Assembly (NCBI GenBank): GCA_001938995.1 | Contig: MKZN01000001.1 | Coordinates: 372,001 to 436,000 of the forward strand | Direction of reading: 5' to 3' | From: Bacillus pumilus | GTDB taxonomy: Bacteria > Bacillota > Bacilli > Bacillales > Bacillaceae | DNA: 64,000 nucleotides | Shown: positions 53,825-63,783 of the stretch, in pieces | Layout of the letters: each line of letters starts with the position of its first letter | Position numbering within the stretch: position 1 is the first letter of the stretch | The notes under the pieces: generated by a model | What the model saw: only the letters and a program-made list of their open reading frames with translations | The model's database searches: none | What the model was told of the DNA's origin: nothing | Position numbers and translations under genes: made by a program

Positions 53825-53872
53825 TCGCTCTTGTATCCATGGCACTTGTTAGTGCTTTTACATCAAGTATTT
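53825..53872 (-). pseudogene. Stray 5' end of an LXG toxin gene
   Basis: On the minus strand it reads ILDVKALTSAMDTRAR, matching ILDAKELTSAMDTRAK of the intact LXG gene at 33516-35210; about 90 percent of some 40 bases agree. Nothing LXG-like follows, so it is a relic of another toxin or of a recombination event. Confidence 0.75.
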
Positions 53873-53975
53873 TTCAAAAGTTATTGGAATGAAGGCTTAC
53901 TTTAAGAAATCACCCATCAATACCATGTAACGGGTGAGCGATTGAGGTAATGGCTTGTGGGCGTTAAAGAACAAT

Positions 53976-54010
53976 AAAAAATAGACCAAGACACTTGTCT
54001 TGGTCTATTT
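53976..54010. terminator. Terminator of the ABC exporter gene
   Basis: Perfect 15-bp stem AAATAGACCAAGACA/TGTCTTGGTCTATTT with a 2-base centre, A-rich on the left side. Confidence 0.82.
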
Positions 54011-54041
54011 CCCCTGCTAGCTGACATCAGAAGATTTCTCT

Positions 54042-55793
54042 TTACTCTTCCATTTCTTCTGAATGATCGTTGCCTTTATTTGTTTGTTCTTTGATTACCC
54101 TGACATAGTAATCGTTACGCATCATGAGTTCTTCATGCGTACCGATGTCCTCTAATTCTCCATTTTTAATGACAGCAATTTTGTCTGCCCCTTTCACAGT
54201 GGACAGTCTATGTGCAATGATGACGAAGCCCATGTCTCCTCTTAATTGTGAAACGGCTTTAATCAACTCTTGTTCCGTATCACTGTCGACATTTGACGTA
54301 TACTCATCTAGTAAGACAAATGAACTTTTTCTTAAAAATGCCCTAGCGATCGCAATTCTTTGCTTTTGTCCACCTGATAGAAAATTCCCATATTCTCCGA
54401 TATCAGAATCATATCCTTCGTCCAATTTCATAATGAAATCGTGAGCGCTCGCCTGTTTTGCGGCGAAAATGACCTGTTCATCTGTTGCCTTTGGGTTGGC
54501 ATATCGGATGTTCTCTTTAATTGTGCCATCAAACAACGACGTATCCTGTGAAACTAAACTAAAGCCTTTTCTCCATGTTTTTGGAGATATATGTTGATAA
54601 GATACATGATCGATCAACATATCACCTGAATCTGGTTCACAAAATCGTTCGAGCAAGTTGATAATCGTTGATTTCCCTGCACCGCTTTCCCCAATGAGCG
54701 CCAGAACTTCACCGCGATGGATATCTAAGGACAGATTCCTAATGACATCTTCCTTTTGATTATAAGAGAAATGAACATTTTCCAGTTTAATATGATGAAA
54801 AGGTAAGCTTAGTTCTTGGTCACAATCTGCTATTTTTTCTTCATCTTCCCCTAGAATGCCAAACAGTTTTTTAAGAGAGCCTTTCGCCTCAAAATATGAG
54901 CTAACATTCATCCCAATGCCAGCGACATGGACAATCACCTGGAATAAATATAAGACAAACGCGACCAGTGATCCCATCGTTAAATCCTCAGCCCCTAAAC
55001 GCCAAAAACCAAAGCCAACGACGATCGCAATAATCACAAAACCTGTCACACTTAATATTGGATAAATAACAGAGTCAATAATGGCCTCTTTAATACTTAG
55101 TTGATACATGTTTGAAAAGAACTTCTTTCCTTTGGCTTGCTCATCGACTTCTCTACCATATGCTTTGACAATCTTGAAATTCCTCAAAATTTGAGAAGAA
55201 AAAACCGTCACCTCTGACAACTTCTCTTGTCTGCTGTAATTAATGTGCTCTATTCGTTTAAATAGAGGAATCACAAAGAGAAACGTCAACGGGACAAGAA
55301 CTAAAACGAGGAGTGTTAACCAAAAGTCAATGGTGATTAAAACAATGATGGCACCAATCACTGAGATCGCAGCCATCACAAAATCAATCAAATCTTTTGT
55401 CAAAATGGACGAAATTAAAGTGGCATCATCCGTCAGACGACTCACCAAAGACTCAGATTTATTTTTTTGAAAATAAGAAACGGGCAATTTTAAAATTTTC
55501 TCCCATAAAATTTCCCTTAAAAGGTATACGACCTTCTCTTCGGTAAATCTGATAATCGAGGCTGAAACCGTAGAAGAAACACTATCAATGAATAATAATC
55601 CGCCGACAAAAAAAACTAATTTCCAATCGATCACTTGATGTGTGAACTGATCTATAAAATCCTTTACAACCAATGGAGAATATAAACTAATGGCTGTGCT
55701 TAAAAGTGAAAGGATAAATGCGATAACAAGAGCAATTCTGCTCTTAACGGGTAATGTATATTTGATAACTTCTAGTGTTTTGCGATTAAACAT
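54042..55793 (-). CDS. ABC exporter, fused membrane and ATPase domains (BmrA/LmrA-like)
   Basis: About 583 residues: six membrane segments (residues ~20-320), then an NBD with Walker A GESGAGKST, signature LSGGQKQR, Walker B FVLLDEYTSNVD and the H-loop AHRLS. There is no C39 peptidase domain, so it does not cleave leaders. The start at MFNRKT follows AAGAAGGGGAATT. A 39-codon lysine-tailed peptide gene lies 85 bases upstream in the same direction, making a peptide-plus-exporter unit possible; drug export is the alternative. Confidence 0.87.
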   Translation of the reverse strand: MFNRKTLEVIKYTLPVKSRIALVIAFILSLLSTAISLYSPLVVKDFIDQFTHQVIDWKLVFFVGGLLFIDSVSSTVSASIIRFTEEKVVYLLREILWEKILKLPVSYFQKNKSESLVSRLTDDATLISSILTKDLIDFVMAAISVIGAIIVLITIDFWLTLLVLVLVPLTFLFVIPLFKRIEHINYSRQEKLSEVTVFSSQILRNFKIVKAYGREVDEQAKGKKFFSNMYQLSIKEAIIDSVIYPILSVTGFVIIAIVVGFGFWRLGAEDLTMGSLVAFVLYLFQVIVHVAGIGMNVSSYFEAKGSLKKLFGILGEDEEKIADCDQELSLPFHHIKLENVHFSYNQKEDVIRNLSLDIHRGEVLALIGESGAGKSTIINLLERFCEPDSGDMLIDHVSYQHISPKTWRKGFSLVSQDTSLFDGTIKENIRYANPKATDEQVIFAAKQASAHDFIMKLDEGYDSDIGEYGNFLSGGQKQRIAIARAFLRKSSFVLLDEYTSNVDSDTEQELIKAVSQLRGDMGFVIIAHRLSTVKGADKIAVIKNGELEDIGTHEELMMRNDYYVRVIKEQTNKGNDHSEEMEE

Positions 55794-55877
55794 AATTCCC
55801 CTTCTTTCATTCAGAACAGTCATAGATCCTCGTTTAGCTCATCATATTATTTTTTAAATGAAATGAAAAGAATTCTA

Positions 55878-55997
55878 TTACTTTTTCTTCTTTTTCTTGT
55901 TAGATTTCTTTTTATCTGGAACTGTCTTTGTTACTTTTCTTTCAACCTTTAAAATACCTAAACTAAGTTTAATAACTGTTTCTACTACTTTAGCCAT
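55878..55997 (-). CDS. 39-residue lysine-tailed peptide, candidate leaderless bacteriocin
   Basis: Forty codons including the stop, with AAAGGGGATAG 8 bases before ATG. The first ~24 residues (MAKVVETVIKLSLGILKV) can form an amphipathic helix; the rest ends in a stretch of Lys with one Asn. No signal peptide or GG leader. Size, charge, amphipathic helix and an ABC exporter directly downstream resemble leaderless bacteriocins and phenol-soluble-modulin-like peptides. A chance small ORF is the alternative. Confidence 0.55.
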   Translation of the reverse strand: MAKVVETVIKLSLGILKVERKVTKTVPDKKKSNKKKKKK

Positions 55998-56623
55998 GTT
56001 TTTCTATCCCCTTTTTACACTAAACTAGATCTACGACCGCCCTTTTTCACATTAACACAAAGATTGTATAATGCAAGAAATTATGCATAAATGTGACATT
56101 TTACTCATGCGATTCCCATATTTGGTCCTATTTATGTTTACTGTCTAAATAAGGTGCATCAAAGATCACATAGTTTCATTGTTAAGGGGCTAGTAACATT
56201 TGTATAGCATTCAGTACGATTAAAAGAATCCTATTCACTTTTATTCGTTGCTCTAGAACACTCATTAAACCTATTATCAATTTGTCCACTTTTGAGTTTA
56301 TCTATTCATAAGGTTTTTCATTTTGGTCACTCCCTTTTACATAGACAATGATTTCTCGGTGTAGGCTGTTATGATTTTCTATGGATCAATCACGTCATTA
56401 ATATATAAACGCAATCCACTCTTGAAAATGTAGCAATGGAGTAGTTTCTTTAATAGAACCTTATTTAGACCGCATTATACAATTTTCTTTTTGTGTTGGA
56501 ATAACCACTCATATAATTCCAGATTATTGTACGTTTCACTCATAACATTGTGTTTTAGAGCAGGATATGAGGTGGACTTGACATTTCCTCCAACTTAACC
56601 ATTTATTACCCCCATTTTGATAC
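55998..56623. other. Non-coding gap between the small peptide and the chemoreceptor
   Basis: AT-rich; it must hold the promoter for the peptide and exporter (reading left) and the chemoreceptor promoter (reading right). No supported gene or long repeat was seen. Confidence 0.4.
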
Positions 56624-56650
56624 TAAGTTTTAGTCGATATATGTCGATAC
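56624..56650 (+). promoter_or_regulatory. Candidate sigma-D promoter of the chemoreceptor
   Basis: TAAG (56624-56627), 15 bases, GTCGATAC (56643-56650), close to the sigma-D consensus TAAA-N15-GCCGATAT that drives motility and chemotaxis genes in Bacillus. A second GTCGATAT overlaps 10 bases upstream. Confidence 0.5.
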
Positions 56651-56697
56651 ATAGTATATACAAGACTAACTTACTATATTGGAGGCAAGAAACCCTT

Positions 56698-58776
56698 ATG
56701 AAAAAGACATCGTCGGTAAAAACAGAAAAAAAGGGGCTCAAAACTAGACTTTCAGATTTTTGGAAATTTAGCAAAAGACAGTCCAAATTAATGAGAACTC
56801 GTTTAATTGCATCATTTTTAGCTGTCCTTCTCATTCCTAGTGTATTGATTGGATACTTTTCGTATGAAAGCGCTAAACAAGAGATAGAGCTTAAAATTAA
56901 AAATGGCATATATTCTAATGTAGGTACCGTAATGAGTCTACTGAAGTTACATACTACGCCAGCAATCCATAACCTTGAATTGTTAGCATCTGATTTAGAT
57001 TCTGAGAGCATAACCTCTGCTGAGACTCAACAGAAGTTGGATTGGATCCTGAGCACTAATCCAGAAATCGACAGAGCTATTCTTGCGAATCATAAAGGGG
57101 AATATATAATCCACCCTCAGATTGAAACTAGTGATTTTAATCCAATAGAAGCTAAATGGTACTTGGAAGGTATGAACAAATCCGGAAAAACTGCTTTCTC
57201 ATCCGAGACTGCTGATGAATCTTTAACTGGAGAATTCGAATATAACTTTTCACATACTCTCAAGGATGGTCAGGGTGTATTGAATTTCAGCATTAATCAA
57301 GGTGTGATGGCGGAAGGGATAAATTTCGCAAAGATCGGGGATAACGGTACTCTGATCGTAACAGATGAGAATAATACCATCATTACGGGTACTGGGTATA
57401 TATTTGATATTAATTACTTTGCGCCTGGAGGAGTCTTTGATGCCAGTAGTGGTATAGATATCCCTGATGACAAAGAAGAGAAATACTCCCAAATAACCAA
57501 ATCCAATTCTGCTCTCGAAGGCAATGAATTGGAATTATATTCGATAACAGAACCTATGACAGGCTGGAAGATTTCCGCCTTGATTGGTACGGAGGATTAT
57601 ACTGCAGCAGCTAAACCGATATTTAGAACAACCCTTTTGGTCATTAGTATTGCCTTTTTATTAACTGCTGTATTAGTGACTATTACCATCCGTACGTTCA
57701 TCATTCCTATCAGAAAATTAAAGCAGGGAACCAAGAACGTAAGAAATGGAGACTTGACCAATAAAGTAGATCTAAAAAGAGATGATGAATTCAAAGCTCT
57801 TGCTGATGACTTTAATGAGATGACGTTATCCCTTTGCTCCGTGGTTACAGAGCTTGGTCAAACCTCTACAAAGCTGGCATCCTCTTCCGCAACCATTAAA
57901 GAGAGTACGGATCAGACCGTTCAATCTGTTCAGGACGTAGCGGAAATTGTACAAGTAAGTGCGGAAACTGCCATAACTGGAGCAGAAACCTCCAACCAAA
58001 CGGCTATAGCTGTAGAAGAAATGGCCACAGGCGTAGGCTCTATAGCAGAGGCTGCCAATACAATTGTAGATTCGACCGGTCAAACAGAGCAGGATGTTGC
58101 AAAAGGTAGAGCGTCTATCGAAAATGTAAGTGATCAAATGAAACGCATTCTAGAAGCTGTAAGGGAATCTTCAGATATGATCGGGGACTTGGCTAATCTT
58201 TCTATTGAAACAAGAAGAATGAATGAAGCGATCACTGAGATCGCTAGTCAGACTAACCTACTAGCCCTTAATGCTGCAATTGAGGCAGCCAGAGCTGGTG
58301 AACAAGGACGTGGATTTGCCGTCGTTGCTGGCGAGGTACGTAAGCTATCCGAACAATCCAAGCGTACTGCTGATGAAATCGATGAGACGATTACGAAGAT
58401 GGATAAGCTGATCCAACAGTCTAATTCCACTATGATTGGTAACGTAAGGACTCAAGTTGGTGAGGGTCTACGTATTAGTGAAGAAGCATCATCCCTGTTC
58501 GCTACGATCGAACATTCAACCGCCCATATTATAGAACAGATACAAAGTATCTCTGCTGTATCTGAACAGATGTCAGCAGGAACTGAGGAGGTTTCAGCTT
58601 CTGTTCAAGAGCTTGCGAAGATTTCGGAGTATACCGCGGATGGAGCGCAAACAACTTCAACGGCAGTTGAAGAACAGTTAGCTTCTATACATGAGATTGC
58701 TCATACTTCTCAAGAGCTTGCTGACATGGCAGATAATCTTCAAAAAGTAGTCTCCAAATTCAATGTAGGGCAATAA
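56698..58776 (+). CDS. Methyl-accepting chemotaxis protein (dCache, HAMP, MCP signal)
   Basis: About 692 residues: cytoplasmic start, membrane helix (~37-58), a large extracellular dCache-like sensor (~60-300), a second helix (~310-332), HAMP (~333-385) and a long coiled-coil tail with the signalling tip [36 protein letters not shown] (~530-565; described by position and key residues [16 protein letters not shown]). It binds CheW/CheA and steers swimming. The start follows GGAGG 12 bases upstream. A sigma-D-like promoter precedes it. Ligand unknown. It sits inside the scarred accessory region and may be acquired. Confidence 0.9.
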   Translation: MKKTSSVKTEKKGLKTRLSDFWKFSKRQSKLMRTRLIASFLAVLLIPSVLIGYFSYESAKQEIELKIKNGIYSNVGTVMSLLKLHTTPAIHNLELLASDLDSESITSAETQQKLDWILSTNPEIDRAILANHKGEYIIHPQIETSDFNPIEAKWYLEGMNKSGKTAFSSETADESLTGEFEYNFSHTLKDGQGVLNFSINQGVMAEGINFAKIGDNGTLIVTDENNTIITGTGYIFDINYFAPGGVFDASSGIDIPDDKEEKYSQITKSNSALEGNELELYSITEPMTGWKISALIGTEDYTAAAKPIFRTTLLVISIAFLLTAVLVTITIRTFIIPIRKLKQGTKNVRNGDLTNKVDLKRDDEFKALADDFNEMTLSLCSVVTELGQTSTKLASSSATIKESTDQTVQSVQDVAEIVQVSAETAITGAETSNQTAIAVEEMATGVGSIAEAANTIVDSTGQTEQDVAKGRASIENVSDQMKRILEAVRESSDMIGDLANLSIETRRMNEAITEIASQTNLLALNAAIEAARAGEQGRGFAVVAGEVRKLSEQSKRTADEIDETITKMDKLIQQSNSTMIGNVRTQVGEGLRISEEASSLFATIEHSTAHIIEQIQSISAVSEQMSAGTEEVSASVQELAKISEYTADGAQTTSTAVEEQLASIHEIAHTSQELADMADNLQKVVSKFNVGQ

Positions 58777-58821
58777 CAAGCAAGTTCCAAGTCGTTCATG
58801 ATAATAACTATAAAAAGTGTA

Positions 58822-58857
58822 GGTCAGATAACTATCCTGGTGGATAGTTATCTGACC
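58822..58857. repeat. Long perfect hairpin 1 after the chemoreceptor
   Basis: 16-bp perfect stem GGTCAGATAACTATCC/GGATAGTTATCTGACC around TGGT. No T-run follows directly. Confidence 0.75.
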
Positions 58858-58859
58858 GT

Positions 58860-58905
58860 ATACAGCAAAGAACTCAGGCATTACACCCTGAGTTCTTTGC
58901 TGTAT
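58860..58905. terminator. Long perfect hairpin 2 after the chemoreceptor (probable terminator)
   Basis: 19-bp perfect stem ATACAGCAAAGAACTCAGG/CCTGAGTTCTTTGCTGTAT with an 8-base loop. It lacks a strong T tail, but with hairpin 1 it forms a very strong structure between the chemoreceptor and the resolvase remnant. Confidence 0.6.
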
Positions 58906-58981
58906 AGAGTTCTTATTCTATTTTGAAAAGCAAAACGTTATCACGATTTTCATTAGATCTTCTTCTCTGTAACGCCCGATA

Positions 58982-59328
58982 TCATGTTGACTTACTAACC
59001 TTAGTAAGATCACTTTTCTCTTTTATCGAGTGAGTCTTGATATCGTACAGCTTTATAGCTTTATCTAAATCCTTGCTATTAGTCTGTGGTCTACCTCGAA
59101 TACCCCCTGCACGGCTTTCCCTGATTACCTTTTGAAGATCAGATAGATTCGTTCGCTACACCTGACACCACCAATCTTATCATCGAAAATTCTAGACTCA
59201 GGAATACCATACTCCTTCAGGAGAAAGTCGACCTGACAATCCGTAACCTGTCCAAATGTTTTACTTATTCGACCATAACCAAAGCCCATTGCTAATGGAA
59301 CTTTATACTTTAGTTGCATTACTATCAC
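58982..59328 (-). pseudogene. Serine resolvase remnant with an internal deletion
   Basis: The N-terminal part reads GFGYGRISKT...DCQVDFLLKEYGIPESRIFDDKIGGV, the resolvase catalytic start, though the usual ARVS motif is altered. After a gap and frame change the C-terminal end reads RAGGIRGRPQTNSKDLDKAIKLYD...LTKVSKST-stop, the resolvase HTH. Roughly 70 central residues are missing. It marks a former mobile element or plasmid fragment. Confidence 0.78.
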
Positions 59329-59349
59329 TTATGATAAGGTTCACCCCGA

Positions 59350-59486
59350 TTTATCTTCGCTGCGCGATAAATTGAAACAAATTCACCACTTTCAAAACTG
59401 ATATTCACATTTTGCAGCTCAGGAACTTTTTATTTTCCCGCTAGTTTATACGATTTATTAACATGTTTAATTTCTAATAGTTTCAT
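59350..59486 (-). pseudogene. MacB-type ABC ATPase, N-terminal remnant
   Basis: It begins MKLLEIKHVNKSYKLAGK-stop-KVPELQNVNISFESGEFVSI, the start of a lolD/MacB-type ATPase, behind a good GGGAGGAAG site. A stop interrupts after 18 codons and the Walker A is replaced by unrelated bases next to the resolvase remnant. The cut point is near 59365. Confidence 0.78.
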
Positions 59487-59763
59487 ATTCTTCCTCCCTT
59501 ACCCCAATAATACACTTTCTTTATTAACTGAATATGAACTAGAAGGTTTCGAATTAGAAAAAAGGTCTAATTAGCTCCTATTTTAGACAAAACAGTATAC
59601 ACAAACTTTTTACATGGGATTGGAAGAATAAAAAAAAGATTCTCTACATTTCAAACAAACAAAAAAACCGTAAGAATGATTTTATATACACTCTCACAGT
59701 TTAATTTACAATGTTTTTTAATTATACTTTCCCCTACCACAAATTCTGTCTTATGTTTTACCA

Positions 59764-60243
59764 TCATTTGTGGTACGGTTCCCCCCGCACAATCCGAAAC
59801 GCCCGATACACCTGCTCCACAAGCACCAACCTCATCAACTGATGCGGGAACGTCATCCTTGAAAACGACAACTTCTCATTCGCACGCTGCATCACAGCAT
59901 CACTTAATCCTAGCGATCCACCGATCACAAAACAGACCTTACTTTTTCCGTATGTTGCCAGTTTATCGATTGTATCGGCTAATTCTTCGGAACTTTTCAT
60001 TTTTCCTTCGATCGCTAAAGCAATGACGTGGGCGTCTGGGTTGATTTTGTTTAGGATGCGTTCGCCTTCTTTGTCTTTGATGATTTTCATGTCTTGGTCG
60101 CTGAGGTGTTCGGGCGCTTTTTCGTCCGCGAGCTCAATGATGTCGATTTTGGCATAGGCTTGTAATCGTTTTGTGTATTCGGCTATGCCTTGCTTTAAAT
60201 ATTTTTCTTTTAATTTTCCTACTGTGATAATTGATATATTCAC
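59764..60243 (-). CDS. rlmH: RlmH, 23S rRNA pseudouridine-1915 N3-methyltransferase
   Basis: 159 residues, exactly the family length. It begins [23 protein letters not shown] and ends [41 protein letters not shown] is the SAM-binding trefoil-knot region. It methylates pseudouridine 1915 in helix 69 of 23S rRNA using SAM on assembled ribosomes. In Bacillus (yydA) it lies beside the CxxH/CxxC gene, as here. A highly conserved core gene. Confidence 0.96.
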   Translation of the reverse strand: MNISIITVGKLKEKYLKQGIAEYTKRLQAYAKIDIIELADEKAPEHLSDQDMKIIKDKEGERILNKINPDAHVIALAIEGKMKSSEELADTIDKLATYGKSKVCFVIGGSLGLSDAVMQRANEKLSFSRMTFPHQLMRLVLVEQVYRAFRIVRGEPYHK

Positions 60244-60323
60244 AGGTCATCCCCACCTTAAGAACAAGTTATTCATATAAGTTATCAACAATTGTGGATA
60301 AAATTTGTGTATTTTGTGTCCGA

Positions 60324-60494
60324 TCATTCGTTCCCTACTATATATATTGCAGGTTCAGCGCACAATTCACAGGCTGTGGATAAACTGTGGGTATGTTCGA
60401 TTTTTCTGAATTCTGGCGGCATTTCGTGATCATCTATGTACATGTCTAGTACGGTTTCAATGTGTTCTGCACAAGCATATAATGTTTTGTTCAT
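60324..60494 (-). CDS. CxxH/CxxC zinc-finger-type small protein
   Basis: About 56 residues from MNKTLYACAEHIE. It carries CAEH (CxxH) near the start and CELC (CxxC) near the end, the defining motifs of this Bacillales family, and may bind zinc; function unknown. The start is supported by GGAGGAAT 6 bases upstream. It usually neighbours rlmH and lies 80 bases upstream of it here. Confidence 0.85.
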   Translation of the reverse strand: MNKTLYACAEHIETVLDMYIDDHEMPPEFRKIEHTHSLSTACELCAEPAIYIVGNE

Positions 60495-60655
60495 GAGTTT
60501 CTTATTCCTCCAATTTGTTCTCCAGTTATTCACAAGTATTGATCTCATTGTTCAATATAACCGATTTATTCACATGTTAATAGTCTTTTACTGTTTTCCA
60601 CACATTCTATCCACAAACAAACGAAAAAGCCTCCACTTCCTGTGAAGGCTTTCTT

Positions 60656-61486
60656 CTATACAAACGGATTATAAAATCTCGTTCCTCTGACAAATGTAAT
60701 CACAAGCGACACGATCAGCACAACACCAACAAACAATAAAGCTGCATAATCTGCTTTTTGAAAGTCTTTGGCAGTGAACCATGTGCGCTTTTTATGTTTT
60801 CCAAAACCGCGTAACTCCATTGCATTGCTGATCGTTTCGATCCGTTCCAGGCTGGAAAAAATCAGTGGCATCACAATCGATAACGCATTTTTGATTCGTT
60901 TCCCCAGTTTTTCGTTCTTCGATAAATCAATTCCTCTTGCTTGCTGAGAAATGGCAATCGTCCGAAAATCCCGTTGAATATCTGGAATATAGCGTAATGC
61001 AATCGCTACAGCATAAGAAATCCGGTAGCTGACCCCGATTCGGCTAAGCGATGAGGCGAATTCACTTGGATTCGTTGTGACAATAAACAAAAGCGCTGCT
61101 GGCATGACCGTCACATATTTGAGTGTAATGTTCAATTGATAGAAAAGCTGTTCAAGCGTGACGTTGTACCAACCTGCGATATGAAACAGCTCATGTTTCG
61201 CCCCGTATATGGCGACACCTTGCTGTGGTGCAAAGATGTATATGGCGATGTTGTTGATCAAAAGAAAAATCGCCAACACAATCACCACAAAAGATATATC
61301 ACGAAAGCGCACGTTGGACAGCTGAAAGAATACGATACTTGCCACCAACATAAAAAGAAGCACACCTGTATCATACGTGAGCATCGCTGCGGATGACCAA
61401 AGGATAAAGCAAATGAGTTTGGTTGCACCCGTCAGCCGATGAATCGGCGAAGGGCGGTCGATATAGGACAGGATGTCTACAGCCAT
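60656..61486 (-). CDS. EcfT, energy-coupling factor transporter transmembrane component
   Basis: 276 residues with five to six membrane segments. The coupling helices contain the two conserved X-R-G motifs (QQARGIDLSKNEKLGKRI and MELRGFGKHKKRT), which dock in the ATPase grooves. It overlaps the fused ATPase gene by 10 bases. With EcfA and the S-component it imports a small molecule (vitamin or nucleoside-like). Confidence 0.9.
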   Translation of the reverse strand: MAVDILSYIDRPSPIHRLTGATKLICFILWSSAAMLTYDTGVLLFMLVASIVFFQLSNVRFRDISFVVIVLAIFLLINNIAIYIFAPQQGVAIYGAKHELFHIAGWYNVTLEQLFYQLNITLKYVTVMPAALLFIVTTNPSEFASSLSRIGVSYRISYAVAIALRYIPDIQRDFRTIAISQQARGIDLSKNEKLGKRIKNALSIVMPLIFSSLERIETISNAMELRGFGKHKKRTWFTAKDFQKADYAALLFVGVVLIVSLVITFVRGTRFYNPFV

Positions 61487-63192
61487 GTCATTCGTTCCTT
61501 TCTGTCAACCTCAATGAAGCGATCCACGAGTTCGTTTGGATTTGGCCAGTCTGCTTTTAGTGCGAGTTCATACAGCGACGTTTCCTTTAGACTCGCCTTT
61601 TGGACAAGCAGCTGATCTGTGAGTACTTTAGCAGGCGTATCATCTGCAATTTTTTCTCCATCTGCAATCACAATGGTTCTTGTGGTGTATTCGAGCATCA
61701 AATGCATGTCGTGTGTGATCATTAAAATCGTGATACCTTGTTTATTCAGCTGCTCTAAAAATGTCATCATTTCTGTATAATGTCTAAAATCCTGTCCAGC
61801 AGTTGGCTCATCTAGGATGATGATTTCCGGCTCTAATACCAGAATGGACGCAATGGTAACACGTTTTTTCTGCCCGAAGCTGAGTGCCGAGATGGGCCAG
61901 TTTCGAAATGGGTACAAGCCGCATACTTTCAGGACATGCTCGACACGTTCTTTTATTTCTTCCTCTTGTATGCCTCTTAACACAAGACCTAACGCGACCT
62001 CATCATAGATCATTTGTTTGGAGATCATTTGATTTGGGTTTTGCATGACGACACCCATTCGTTCGGAGCGCTGTTTGATTGTATCACCTGTGATATCCTC
62101 GTTATTGAAAAGAATGGTTCCTTCAGATGGCGTTTCAAAAGCGCAGAGTAGCTTGGACAATGTCGACTTGCCTGCCCCATTGGCTCCTGCGATGCTGATC
62201 ATTTCTCCCTTTTTCACGGTAAAAGAGATGTTGTTGAGTGTGTTTGGTCTTGTCGGATAGTCAAAGCTCAGATCGCGCACCTCTAGCAAGTCGTGCGTTG
62301 TTTCCTGCTCTACCGGTTGCTCAGATGCTTCCATCCATTGCTCGATTTTACCTTTTGCCTCGTCATCTAAGGTCAGATGCTGTAAGTTAGCTAACTGATC
62401 CCCTGGTTCGACTGGAATGCCTGCATATTTCATCGCCTTCACATATAATGGTTCGCGTAAATACGCTTCTTCCAATACATTTGAAGCGAGTAATTCATCT
62501 GGTGTCATATCTGCCGCAATGGTTCCATCATTGACGACAATAATTCGGTCTACATGTCGATAGAGGACGTCTTCTAAACGGTGTTCGACCATGACCACGG
62601 TTTTCTTTGTTTCTTTTTGTAGTCGATCGATCAGGTCGATGACTTCTTTGCCTGTTGCGGGATCAAGGCTGGCGAGTGGTTCATCGAACAGTAAGATGTC
62701 TACATTGTTAACGAGAACGCCTGCAATGGCCACACGCTGCTTTTGACCGCCTGACAACTCATGCACGGACGATGCTAGCTTGCCATCTACCTCTGTTAGC
62801 TTTGCTGCCTCTATTACACGTTCCTTCATGTCTTCACGTGCTATTCGCTCATTTTCAAGCGTAAACGCGATATCTTCTCCAACGGTCAGTCCGATAAATT
62901 GTCCATCTGGGTCCTGCAAAACCGTTCCAACAAGCTGCGAGAGAGAAAAAATGTTCTCTTTTTCTGCATTTTTCCCGCCAATGTAGAGATTTCCTTCCAT
63001 TGTACCTTTATAAGACGCAGGAACTAGCCCATTGATGCAATGGGCTAGTGTGCTTTTTCCTGATCCAGACGGGCCTGCGATGAGGACCTTTTCTCCTTCA
63101 TAAATGGTCAGGTTGATATCTTTCAATGTAGGTTCTGATTGACTGCGATACTTGAATCCGAAACGTTCGAATTGAATCATCGGTTTCCTCAT
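61477..63192 (-). CDS. EcfA, fused double ATPase of an ECF transporter
   Basis: About 571 residues with two ATPase domains. The first has GPSGSGKST, LSGGQKQR and LLFDEPLASLDP; the second GANGAGKST, the variant signature LSFGQKKR and IILDEPTAGQD. This is the YkoD/CbiO2 type in which EcfA1 and EcfA2 are one chain joined by a ~60-residue linker. The start at MRKPMIQ follows AAGGTGG 9 bases upstream; MIQFERF is possible too. Confidence 0.9.
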   Translation of the reverse strand: MRKPMIQFERFGFKYRSQSEPTLKDINLTIYEGEKVLIAGPSGSGKSTLAHCINGLVPASYKGTMEGNLYIGGKNAEKENIFSLSQLVGTVLQDPDGQFIGLTVGEDIAFTLENERIAREDMKERVIEAAKLTEVDGKLASSVHELSGGQKQRVAIAGVLVNNVDILLFDEPLASLDPATGKEVIDLIDRLQKETKKTVVMVEHRLEDVLYRHVDRIIVVNDGTIAADMTPDELLASNVLEEAYLREPLYVKAMKYAGIPVEPGDQLANLQHLTLDDEAKGKIEQWMEASEQPVEQETTHDLLEVRDLSFDYPTRPNTLNNISFTVKKGEMISIAGANGAGKSTLSKLLCAFETPSEGTILFNNEDITGDTIKQRSERMGVVMQNPNQMISKQMIYDEVALGLVLRGIQEEEIKERVEHVLKVCGLYPFRNWPISALSFGQKKRVTIASILVLEPEIIILDEPTAGQDFRHYTEMMTFLEQLNKQGITILMITHDMHLMLEYTTRTIVIADGEKIADDTPAKVLTDQLLVQKASLKETSLYELALKADWPNPNELVDRFIEVDRKERMTWL

Positions 63193-63211
63193 GTATGTGT
63201 TCCACCTTGCT

Positions 63212-63769
63212 TCATGATGTTTCCTTCGAAAGGCTGCCGCTTTTGCTTCTTGTCCTTGCATATGCTGCGATGATGATGGTTCCGAGTACACCGACTGTGA
63301 TGATGTTAGAAATCCCTGCGGCAAATCCTTGGAAAAATACCTTGTTTGCCGGCTCAGCGTAAATCACAATATCAAGAATTGGTGCAATGACAAACCAACC
63401 AATTGCCTGTATGACGACTTGCACGACATTGAAGAAGATAATCTTTTTCAAGCCGAAAATTCCTTCTTCTACATTTAAGCGCTTTGAGATGAAACCGAGT
63501 AGCAATCCGACAAAGCCAGACACAAAGATCCAGCTCCACCAAGGACCAAATGTGGTCGCATCTTTAATCAGATGGCCAATAAAACCAATCAGTGCGCCTG
63601 CAACAGGCCCAAATAACACAGCCATTAACGCAAGGAATGCATACGATGTTTCAATTTGTGTATTCGGAATACCCGTTGGAATGGAGACGAAGCGACCTAA
63701 TATCACAAAGACGGCTGCGCCGATTCCGATGGCAACGACAGTTTTCGTTGAAAGTTGTTTACCTGCCAT
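63212..63769 (-). CDS. ECF transporter S-component (UPF0397 family)
   Basis: 185 residues, five to six membrane segments. [37 protein letters not shown] is the UPF0397 signature. The S-component binds the substrate; for this family riboflavin has been named only by analogy, and the true substrate is unsettled. It sits between the ATPase and an upstream SAM hydrolase-type gene. Confidence 0.88.
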   Translation of the reverse strand: MAGKQLSTKTVVAIGIGAAVFVILGRFVSIPTGIPNTQIETSYAFLALMAVLFGPVAGALIGFIGHLIKDATTFGPWWSWIFVSGFVGLLLGFISKRLNVEEGIFGLKKIIFFNVVQVVIQAIGWFVIAPILDIVIYAEPANKVFFQGFAAGISNIITVGVLGTIIIAAYARTRSKSGSLSKETS

Positions 63770-63783
63770 GATGTTTCCTCCTC

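Noticed and set aside
58860-58905. Insertion-sequence terminal repeats
   Set aside because: The two inverted repeats are adjacent hairpins with short loops, not a distant pair flanking a transposase.
59676-60026. 116-codon plus-strand frame across rlmH
   Set aside because: It is the antisense shadow of the highly conserved rlmH gene.
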